Of a stretch of 64,000 nucleotides of DNA, positions 49,401 to 58,700 are shown piece by piece (the first letter of the stretch is position 1; every line of letters starts with the position of its first letter). The DNA lies in the NCBI RefSeq assembly GCF_001989995.2, contig NZ_JAHGUP010000038.1, positions 1-64,000 of the forward strand, written 5' to 3'. A program made the translations under genes and the position numbers. The stretch is from Vibrio anguillarum (lineage in GTDB: Bacteria > Pseudomonadota > Gammaproteobacteria > Enterobacterales > Vibrionaceae). The notes beneath the pieces are model-generated. The model was not told the DNA's origin. It ran no database searches and was given only the letters and a program-made list of their open reading frames with translations.

Positions 49401-49634
49401 GGGGCTAACTCTTTGCAACTGGTTCAACTACACACCGCCTTACATTCACTGGCGATGCCGCTATCGGTTACCGACCTTTTTGCCTACCCCTCTCCGGCTT
49501 TACTCGCGGCTTGGTTATCGAAGGCGGAAAAGGTCGATAGCTCAAACGAAGCATTGAAAAGCAGGCAACAAAGAGTGAGCGATCGAAAAGCCAACCGTCG
49601 TCAACGAGCCACGTCATCCCCCCACATCGATTGA
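43446..49634 (+). CDS. irp2: Nonribosomal peptide synthetase Irp2 (HMWP2-like)
   Basis: A 2062-residue synthetase close in length to Yersinia HMWP2. Order: aryl carrier (Ser39, GVDSMLM), cyclisation Cy1 (110-530; DLLVMDASS fits DxxxxDxxS), adenylation (570-1030 plus a C-terminal part; TSGSTG at 705-710), an embedded methyltransferase/epimerase-like domain (about 1030-1330) with a degenerate SAM motif, carrier (Ser1442), Cy2 (1490-1900; DNMMLDGLS) and a terminal carrier (Ser1989). Specificity residues read D-L-Y-N-M-S-M-I-W, a cysteine code. The chain has one A domain for two cysteine modules, so it loads both. It should make hydroxyphenyl-thiazoline-thiazoline. Confidence 0.95.
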   Translation: MSEQHLILSTFREAICQSLGLSIDTISATDNLFELGVDSMLMMRMVNQCRRAGCKLTLKEIYQNPTLAQIGELIQSKLAGNLTGNAGAVSEQRQPNLLPTMREGTPFAMTSVQLAYYIGRDPQQALGGNGCHLYQEFNSVGLETSALEQALNQLRLRHPMLCVHFQNDGTQCWKAPSAPYHITVHDLRHLTDDDAEQAMLTLREQLSHQVLDVEHGQTFDFQIALLSHERRRLYVSIDLLVMDASSFSLFFNELSLLLQNKTLPTHTSDYDFCSYLQQEQQEFAAQKKAANDFWQTQSPLLPPAPNLPLVQDPSLVKKPTFHRRKHWLNPTQWQQLQTLCAANQVTPTMTLATLFAAVLSRWSGQSQLLLNLTLFDCHPFNQHVQQMLADFTNILLLPTEINQASLAELCQTQQQRFAEIYEHRFVSGVEVLRELKRHGSHPYGAPIVFTSNLNHSLFGDDTHSPLGELGWGISQTPQVWLDFVASKQGDGIALQWDGVDELFAQGLLDTLFSAFIQLVEHTLQGQAAWRSPLPDLLPTSQRQIRAERNQTSSEPPQGLLHQRIFEQAQANPSNTALITAEQILSYNDLVSQAKRLAQTLLNAGMQSGEHVAISMEKGVGQIVAVLAILHAGGVYVPIAPNQPLSRRQAIEESANVRIVLRCETCAQKFAWSSATHIDWQTHGDIALETSPYSCQPEQAAYIIYTSGSTGTPKGVVVSHQSALNTCLDINQRHRVCHTDRIFAVAALHFDLSVYDIFGVLSAGGALVLPKEQQTRDPMAWNSLVTQHSVTLWNSVPALFDMFLTFCEGMKFNTPQQLRTVMLSGDWIDLSLPGRYRSFRPLGTFSAMGGATEAAIWSNEYLVNHVEPHWRSIPYGYPLTNQAYRVVDEAGRDCPDWVQGELWIGGLGVAQGYWNDEPRTATQFVHAVCPDSHQIQRWYRTGDMGCYWPDGTLEFLGRKDNQVKVGGHRIELGEIDAALNRIQGVRHGVTLATELAGSRDKQLECVVVLEGTTLCSQLKSDPRLPQDYATLFEMQPNTDIEDTGSQVADFLSWHLLQTLPNSLQSQPLAKLAQSYGVCAPYLELFKQWWQLLCSRGQATTEQQGAEHYYQLVSQSSVQPQTSALCTNFSQVSPLLQQIITGQAAPSVILETELAPEVMLFKTPAFQALLSHTIKAISSLAEQLCRPIVLIETEARSGLLAQHICSALGPEKVYYYALDSSLSFTQRAAQRLQRFSHVTIQHGSLTHLDTLVGQADVVLLNNVLHRQTNPIDYLQHSTRLLKPEAMLLVNEMASLPEASLISAQVLQQAPTLLSDQQLATHFELAKLYLQHEALATEQRLYVLRNQRVLLSPDSSQLSAKLSSLLPAYMVPKRFTFVESLPLTTNGKVDRKALMESTRDTSRQQEQSQPVRTTKEQIVAQVWQALFHRSDLQADSDFFLIGGDSLLATRCMGELRKQGYQADLTALFSHPTLSQFAASLIEMTADESSPLAPLVAQPSRRFLPFPMTEVQQAYWVGRQSGFALGEISSQFFIEFRAEQLDVERFNQAMNRLIQRHDMLRAVVRDHQQQVLIQVPAFTLTCHLLDDIDGFQANALRDALAHQVKNSALWPLFTVEAVSASHGEARIFVNLDNMMLDGLSMQIFFSELQALYHNPDLVLEELAITFRDYVEWQQQAVTEQTRSTAKKYWLQRLADLPAPPALPLQSDPNQIHKPKFIRAAGSLSPQEWQALKKLAARHQVTPSALLINAYASVLSAWSDQQALTLNLTLFDRPDVHPNIGQIMGDFTTLLLLAWQPDQHWLASLQRLQHQLVNDLKHSQVSAVWVMRELARQQQRTSATMPVVFTSALGTSERDFLSDSGWLKPVGGLSQTPQVWLDHQVYESSGQLCLNWDAVEELLPQPLLEQMFSQYLSLLQTLATQPESWSQPLNLLVPAPQGVTRLIPSPSKLDNHEAILPPVGGDPVTILTIREQFQQIVNVPISERENFFDAGANSLQLVQLHTALHSLAMPLSVTDLFAYPSPALLAAWLSKAEKVDSSNEALKSRQQRVSDRKANRRQRATSSPHID

Positions 49635-49661
49635 CGTGAACAGAATCTATCAAATGCACAA

Positions 49662-49686
49662 CAGGGTGGCGAAACTGACCACCCTG
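49662..49686 (+). other. Hairpin in the irp2-irp1 intergenic gap
   Basis: CAGGGTGG and CCACCCTG form a perfect 8-bp stem with a 9-nt loop in the 74-bp gap, ending 22 bp before the irp1 start. No T-run follows. It could tune expression of irp1 relative to irp2 or stabilise the mRNA. Confidence 0.6.
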
Positions 49687-49708
49687 CAACTGAATTACGA
49701 GGATAACC

Positions 49709-52700
49709 ATGAACACTCTCGACCCTTGCTTTGGCAACAGTGACCCCATCGCCGTCATTGGACTGGCTTGCCGCTTTCCGAAAGCACCAAATGCGGAGCA
49801 ATTTTGGCACAACTTGGTGAATGGTATTTCTGGGCAAAGCTATTTTTCGGAACAAGAGCTACAAACGGCTGGAATAACCACTTCGCTCTCCGCGCAAGAG
49901 AACTTCGTGCCAAGCGGTGCCATTATTGATAATCCAGACTACTTTGATGCAAGCTTGTTTGGTTATTCGCCAACTGAAGCTCTCTCTATTGATCCCCAAC
50001 AGCGGCTATTTTTACAGATAGTTTGGCATGCGCTTGAAGATGCAGGGTATGCACCAAACGCCATTCAATCGAAAACTGGTGTCTTCGGCTCGATTCGTAC
50101 CAGTACCTACCCCTCTTTTGCCGACTTTGATGTCACTCAAGTTGGCCAAGTCAAGGGGCTACAAGCCTTATTGGGTAACGATAAAGATTACCTTGCCACG
50201 CGAGTCGCCCATAAATTTAACTTAACGGGTCCTGCGTTTACTGTTCAAACGGCTTGTTCTAGCTCTTTGGTCGCCTGCCACCTCGCCTGCGAAAGTCTGC
50301 GTTCGGGGGAATGCGATATGGCGATTGCGGGTGGTGTCGCGGTGTCATTTCCTCAAAGCTCAGGCTACTTGTACCAACCCGGTATGATCTTTTCTCCAGA
50401 TGGGTTGTGTCGCCCGTTTGATATTGATGCCAATGGTACTTTTGGTGGTCACGGGCTAGGCTGTGTGGTGCTCAAACGCTGGGAGGATGCGCGACGCGAT
50501 GGTGATACTATTCTGGCGTTGTTGCGTGGTAGTGCTATCAACAACGATGGTCAGGATAAAGTGGGGTTTACCGCTCCCTCGGTAAAAGGCCAAGCACAAG
50601 TGCTATCCGATGCCCTGCATTTGGCTGATGTATTACCCGATGAAGTGGAGATGATCGAGGCTCATGGTACAGGCACTAAACTCGGTGACCCTATCGAAGT
50701 TCGAGCCATCAAACAAGCTTATCAACGCAGCATTGAAGCCAAACCCTGCTTTTTGGGTTCAGTAAAAAGCGGATTCGGGCATCTGGACACAGCGGCAGGT
50801 ATCGCCTCTTTAATCAAGACGGTGTTATCGGTATCGCGCCGCAAAATCCCGGCCTCACTCAACGTTTCTCAAGCTAACCCGGCTCTAGAGCTTACAGGTT
50901 CTGGTTTCCAGCTTGCGACCACTACCATTGATTGGCTGAACGAAACTCGCACTGCGGCGGTCTCTTCCTTTGGTATCGGTGGTACCAACTGCCATATGAT
51001 TGTGCAATCGGCCCCTGAGCTGGCGGATCCTACGCCCCTCAATCCTCGATCCGAAAATGCAAAACTACTGATCTCCGCCAATAGTGAAACCTCGCTACGT
51101 AAACTGGCCGGTGAATATGCCACACGCTTAGAACAGCCAACACACCACAGTGATATTGCTTACTCCGCCATGTTAAAGCGAGCATTAGATCTCCCCTATC
51201 GACTGGCAATTGATTGCAATTCTGCGGCAATTCAGGCCCTACGTGATTTCGCGCTAACAGGGCAAGCTGGCCGTGATTTACATGTTGGCCAGCCTTCAGC
51301 AACAGGCAAGGTGGTGTGGTGCTTTACTGGCCAAGGCAGCCAATGGGCCAATATGGGACAAGAGTTATATCACCGCAGCGCCGCATTTCGTGACAGCATC
51401 GAACTGAGCCAACAATATGCGCTCGGCAGTTTAGAAATACGGCTTACTGATGCGTTATTCGGTCACCGCACAGAATTACTCCAACGTACCGACTACGCAC
51501 AATTAGCGATTGTGGCTTTTGAAATCGCGATGGCAGCTCACTGGCAAAGTAAAGGGTTTAGGCCAGATATGGTGATGGGCCATTCGGTGGGTGAATTTGC
51601 CGCTTGTGTGGTGTCAGGGTACCTCACTCACCAACAAGCGATTGCACTTGTTAGCGAACGAGGACGGCTGATGCACTTATGTGCGGAACGCCAAGCGGGC
51701 TCCATGTTGGCAATTTTTGCTAAGCCAAACAGATTAGAGACGATACCGGCTTTGCGCGAACTCGATCTGGCCGCGCATAATGGCGCGCAGCATTGGGTAT
51801 ATTCCGGCCATCAACGGGATGTCGACAACGCGATACTGGAACTTGATAAGCATGCCATTCGTTATAAAAAGTTAGACGTATCCTGCGCCGCACATTCACG
51901 CCTATTGGATGAAATGCTAGCGTCGTTTCATGAGTTTGCGGCTCCCATAACCGCAAAGCAAGGTACCATACCTCTCATTTCTAGTGTCACAGGACAGGTC
52001 GCCGATGATGCGGCATCGTTCAACGCTGAGTATTGGACCCGTCATGTCCGTGATACTGTACAGTTCCAGCGTGCAATAGAGTCGGCCTTAGCCAAGCAGG
52101 CTAAGCTGTTGGTCGAAATGGGCCCAAGTGCGCACCTCACAGCCATGGGGCAACGTGAAACATGGTCAACAGATTGTGTATGGCTAGGTACTTCTCACCC
52201 CAACATCCCTACACAGCGTTTAGAAACTGAACTCTTAGCCGCTCTTTTTATCGCGGGCTGCAATAATAAGTGGCCAGCGCTATTCGCGCTGCAAGGTCAA
52301 CCTTGTCGATTGCCTCTGTATGTGTTCGATGAACAGAGATATTGGTATCCAACCTCCGATGTCAAAACAATCGAAACTGCACTGCCTAAGCAAACCTTGA
52401 GTGTACCGCCACCCACCACAATCGCGGCTCTCTATCCGATGCTGCGCTGTTGTGTGATCCGCGATTTGATTCACTCTTGTACGGCTCAGCCTCGTTTTAC
52501 CCTGCGCGATCTGATCCGAGGGGGACGTTTGCTACCAAAACATCGAGATCTGATCACAACACTTTTAAACTCTTTACTTGAACACGGCTACTTGCAACAA
52601 GGGCATCAGTGTTATCAATTCACCGCCGTGTCTTTGCCAACCACAGACGTGGTTGCACAATGGCTGCGTGATGCTTTGGCCACCAATCAAGAGCCAGCGA

Positions 52701-55700
52701 CAGTGCAATTGAGCGATATCCGAGCCTTATGCGAGACTCCGGCGCGCCTTAAGCAAGTATTACGTTGTTATCACACTTCGCCACTGCAACTAAAAAAGCA
52801 AGTGGCAGAAATAAAACAGCGTTTGCTCAGTCCACTGACTCCTTCGATTCAGCCAAACCTAGCAATACCATTCAGCAATCAAACGCAGTTGTTCTATGTA
52901 GATTGGGTAATGACACCAACAGAAACAGACTGGCATCAACTCATCACCCTGCATATGCCGAGTTTCGTACAAGAAGAGCGTAGCGACTGGTTGATTGTTG
53001 CAGCGCCATCTCTTGACCCTAAAACAATAACGCAACTGGTTGTACACAGAACGACTCAACTCTGGGGACAAGTCCAATACCAATTAAGAGGATGCTTAAC
53101 TTCAGGAGAATGGGCTTGGATAGGTCAGATTCAAACCCCAAACTTTGATGATTCTCAACCACACTCGCTGTTACCAAGCCCCCATCAGCGCTATGAGTGG
53201 CAGTGGCTGCCAGTCGCCGCGAGCCAAGCTAGGCTCAACGTTAGTGAGTCTGATCTCCAACAAGCCCTACAGTGTCAAGGGGAGATTTACCGTGTCAATG
53301 AGACTGTCAGCCTGTTCGTATTGCCTGATGGTGAGCTTGTCGAGTGCGCTGAAAAAGTCATCCAATCACTAAGCGCTGATTTTACAACGCTGTATGTTTT
53401 GACCTCACAAGCCATGGCGACAGATGCAACGCAAAGTGTTGCTGCCGAGAAAGTGGCACTGATGTCTCTGCTGCGAGTTGCTCGCGCGGAACACAAACAG
53501 CAAGGTATCTATCTACTTGATATTGAGCCGTCTGTTGAGAATCATCACCATCAAGCCCTGATTCTGAGTCAGGCTTTAAACTCTGCTCCTTTCCATCTAG
53601 CGACTGAGATAGCTTATCGCAACCACAGCTACTGGATACCTCAATTGGTGCACGCCAAAACCGTGCCTGACCTCATCCCTTCCTCTTGGTTTACGACTTC
53701 AGGTTGGCATCTTGTCACTGGAGGTATGGGGGGCATAGGCCGACACATCATTAAATGGCTAGCACAATCCGGTGCCCGCCATATTGCGGTGATTGGGCGA
53801 CGAGAACCCAGCGATTGGCCTGAGTTTTGCCAAACCATAGCCAGATTCGGCTGTCAGGTGATGACCTTGCTTTGCGATGTGAGCCAAGAAGGGGAGCTGC
53901 AACGAATGCTTAATGATTGGCCGCGGACTTTACCTATCATAGGTGCGTTTCATGCTGCGGGAACATCGCTAACAGGCCTTATCAATCAATGGGATCCTCA
54001 GCAATCTGCCCTACTTATTCAAACCAAATGCCACGCTTTTGTCGCACTACACCAGTGGCTTGAAGCACAAGAAGCCCAATATTTACTGGGTTTATCCTCC
54101 GCAGCTTCACTAGGTGCGGTTGGACAAGGTGCTTATGCGTTAGCCAATGCCTTCTTAGATGGCTATGCTCTCGCCCAACAGGGCAGCAGCCGTTGCCGCG
54201 TGATGAGTATTGGATGGGGAGCTTGGGATAGCATAGGAATGACCGCCGATTCAGCGCTTCTCGATACACTGGCCAAAGAAGGTATGCATACCTTAAACGT
54301 ACAAGAAGGTTTGTGGCAGATCAGTCAGAGTCTGCTCAGTAGCGCTCCTTTCGTACTGGCAATGAATATCGAACCTCAGCATGCTAATTTCCAGCCTTAT
54401 CTTGACCCATTGAACACGGCAATAGATACAGTAGATACCATAGATTGCTTGGTATCACCCAAGCCGCTAACGCGTCCCACAGTGAGTGATGTAGGTCAAT
54501 GGTTAACCGAACGACTTCGTTACCAATTGGGTATGAGTGACGATACACCAATCCGAGTCGATCAAGATTTACTGCAATTAGGTTTAGACTCTCTGCAATT
54601 TCTTGAGCTTAGTGCGGTTATTCAAAAACAGTTCGCAGTCAAGATCGATGCCGAACAAGCCTACCAAAACTTAACCATTTCAGGTTTGGTGGAAGCGATC
54701 GCCCGTGTCCCTGCTGCACCAGAATCAGATTCAATGCTCACACACTTTGTGAACGATCCTCACAACCGCTATACCCCCTTCCCACTCACGCCTATTCAAC
54801 ACGCGTATTGGATTGGTCGTGAACCCTGGGTTCAATATGGCGGTATTGCCTGTCACGTCGTCTTTGAGTGGGATAAGGATCTTACCGAGTTTAACCCACA
54901 ACAATTTGCAGCCGCTTGGAATGCCTTAATCAAGCGTCACGACATGCTGCGCATGACAGTCAATCATGCAGGAGAACAAGTTGTTCACGCTGAGGTTGAC
55001 TATTTTCCGATTGTAGAGAGAGACTTACGTTCACTCTCAGAAGAAGCACAACACGTTGAGCTTGAGCAAATACGCCAACAAATGCGTCATCAGGTACGGG
55101 CTGCGGATGTCTGGCCACTCTTTGATGTCCAACTCAGCCGTTTATCTGAGCACAAAGTGCGTTTGCACCTAAACCTCGACTTACTGCAGTTTGATGTACA
55201 AAGCTTCAAAATCATGATGGATGATTTAGCCACCGCCTATCAAGGCAAAGACTTGGAGCCTCTGTCGATCACTTTCCGTGACTACGTGATGCATGAGCAA
55301 ACGTTACGCCATTCCGCCGAGTGGCAAAACTCATGGCACTATTGGCAACAAACGATCCCAACTCTGCCTAAAGCGCCTCAGTTGCCACTGAACCCGGATT
55401 ATCAACACCATGCTCCGGAATTTATTACCTTAGAAGGCCGCCTTAGCGACTCTGAATGGCAAACGCTAAAATCGGTTTGGCAACAATGGGGGGTAACCCC
55501 TTCAGCTGGCCTGCTGACCCTATTTGCGCATACCTTGGCCAATTGGACTGCAAGCCCTGATTTTACGTTGAACATGACGTTCTTTAATCGTCAGCCTTTT
55601 CATGAGGCCGTCCAAGATCTGATTGGTGACTTCACCTCAGTCCTTCTAATGGATTTCCAACACGACTCAAGCACCGATTTGAAACAGCGTATCTTACAAA

Positions 55701-58700
55701 CCCAAAGCAAACTTTGGCAACGCTTAGGCCATAGTCAAGTCAATGGGGTTGAGGTGATCCGCGAACTAGCCAAACACTGGAAATCCTCCGGTCAGCTCAG
55801 TGAGCAAGAAGCGGCACTGCCGTTAACTCCGGTGGTATTTACTAGCATGCTGGGAATGTCGATGGATGGCATGGATATCGAACAAGCCATGACCCATTTA
55901 CTAGGGGATCCGGTTTATGTTCTGAGTCAAACCCCACAAGTCTGGCTTGATCATCAAATCATGGAAATTGAAGGTAATTTGGCGTTCAACTGGTATTGCA
56001 TGGCCGGCGTACTGGCGCCAGATCTGTTGGAAAACTTATTCAACCAATATCTAAGCTTGCTGCAACAGTGTGCGGCAGACCCGCAGTTTTTCGAGCGATC
56101 ATTGACTCAACCAGAGCCTCTGCACCCCCTTCTGCCGCCTGATCACGTCATCGCCGAATCCACCCTTGATTGGCACAACATGTCTCTCCCCGAAATTTCA
56201 CCACAGATTGTACAAGAGGTGACGCAAGCGTGGGCGCAGCTTGAGCATCGTGCACTGCGTGGGATCTGGACAACCTTACGCAATCACCAGTTATTTACTT
56301 CGCCGGAGCAAGCCTATCGCGCACCACAAATTATTCAACAACTTAAAGTGACCGATAAACATCATAAGCTTATCCAACTTTGGTTAGATCAGTTATGCCG
56401 AGAGGGCGTGCTGACGGAGAAGGATGGAGAGTATCGCTTCCAAGACGATTTCCCCAAAGCACCACGATTACCTTTGCCTCAACAAGCTTGGTGTCAGCGT
56501 TTGGATACCTATCTTGAGGATTGCCTCAAGCAACACCCGGCTTTGTTGAATGGTCGCCACTCTGCACTCGAGTTGCTATTTTCTGACCCGGCGATCACCG
56601 ATAGCCTCTACCGTTGTAATCCATCACTGCAAATATTGAATTTAAGTGCCGCGCGCGCCATTTATGCCCTTGGCCAACAGCAGGCGCAAGGTTTGAATAT
56701 ACTTGAAGTCGGGGCTGGCACTGCAGCCACCACTCGAGAGGTATTAAGCCTCGCCTCCTCAACGATTCGCCACTATCAGTTTACCGATGTGTCTCGTCTG
56801 TTCCTTCATGAAGCGCGCGAACTATTGTCTGAGTACCCACAGGTAAGCTATGGGCTATTTGATATTAATCAGCCCATTGATGAAGCACTAAAAATGGATG
56901 GTGGATATCAGGTTATTTTGGCCGTCAATGTTCTGCACGATGCCATCGATCTCGCAAAATGTTTGCAAGGTCTCCGTGCTCTGTTGGCCGATGATGGCTA
57001 TTTGATTTTGATTGAGGCGACCGATCAGCACAGCCCAATGCAGTTGGCGACGGTTGGGTTTATTGAAGGAATCAACGCATTCAACGATTTTCGCCAATCC
57101 ACTGGAAGTGGCATGCTGACACAACCAGCTTGGCTTACCCTGCTGGCGGAACAAGGTTTAGAGCCACAGTTGAGCTATCCCAACAGTGAGGTATCAGCAT
57201 TACGTCAACATCTGATAGTAACCCAAAAACGTCCGCAACATAGTCCGCAGACCTTAGGTCAGTCTGAGTCCTATCAGCAACAAATAGAGCAGATAAAAAG
57301 TATATGGCAAACGTTTTTACATGGTGAGATTAACCACGACACCGATTTTTTCCTTGCCGGTGGTGATAGCTTAATGGCAACAAAGATGATCGTGGCACTA
57401 CAACATGCGGGAATCAAACAAGCGAGCTTACAATCCTTGTTTGAGCATCCGAAATTCCAAGACTTCTGTTGCCAATTTGAGAGTGCCCCGTCTACTGCAA
57501 CGACAACCGTTGAAACGGACATTATTGAGCCAAACACAACTCTTGAATCCCAAGATAATACAACACAACAGAAAAATGGCGTTTGCGTTCGACATTACCC
57601 ACTCACACCGCTACAAAATGCCTACTGGCTTGGTGAAAATGCCTTGTTTTCCTTGGGAAATGGGGTTGCCCATTTCTATGCAGAGCTTGAAATTAAGCAT
57701 CTTGATCGTCTGAGACTTACCCAAGCATGGAATCGACTGGTGCAATTACACGACCAGTTACGCGGTGAAATCGATGCAGGTCAATATCATATTCATCGCC
57801 AAGTACCAGAGTATCAACCACAGTTTCTCGACTTAAGCTCATGGGATGAACCACAAAAAACACGCTGGATTGATGAGGCAAGGACGCAGATCGCCGCCCA
57901 CGGTGTAGCGACACATCAATGGCCTCTGTTTGATATCAGCATCCTGCAGGTAGACGGCGAAACCTCTTTGGTACATTTGGTACTCGATTTGGTCGTGGCT
58001 GATGGCAAAAGCCTCAATACTCTATTTCAACAATGGTTTGCACTGTATGACGATCTGAGTATCGAATTGGCAGTGCCAACGATGAGTATCGACAACTATC
58101 TCCTTGAGCTTGAACAGCTCAAACACTCTGAGCCTTACCAACAAGCTCAAGCTTACTGGCTTAACCGAATACCGACGCTACCAGAAGCTCCAGCACTGCC
58201 GTTAGCGGATAAACGCTCAGAGCATTTAGCACAAAGTGTACTCACTCACCACCTCAGTGCTGAACAGTGGAGTCAGATCCAAGCCGTCTCATTTGCCCAT
58301 AATTTATTGCCGTCAATGAGTATGCTATCTACATTTTGCCTTGTGATCAGTCATTGGAGTGCCCAGAAGCATTTTGCGATCAATATACTGCACAGTAACC
58401 GTCCAGCTATGCTGCCTCAATCCGCCGACGTCATTGGCAACCTTTCAACCACATCCATGCTTGAAGTAAGAACCCAACCCGGTTCATTGCTCGCGTTTGT
58501 TGAGCAAATTCAACAGCAGATGGCCGATGATATGGCACATTCCTTATTTGATGGTCAATCGGTGTTAACTGAAAAAAACCGTCATAATCATAATCTCAAT
58601 GCGGGCATGCCAGTGGTGTTTAACGACACCTTATCGGTTGGGCAACATAGACCATTACCCTATGGCAAGCTCAATGCCTTTGGTGCACAAACCCCCCATG

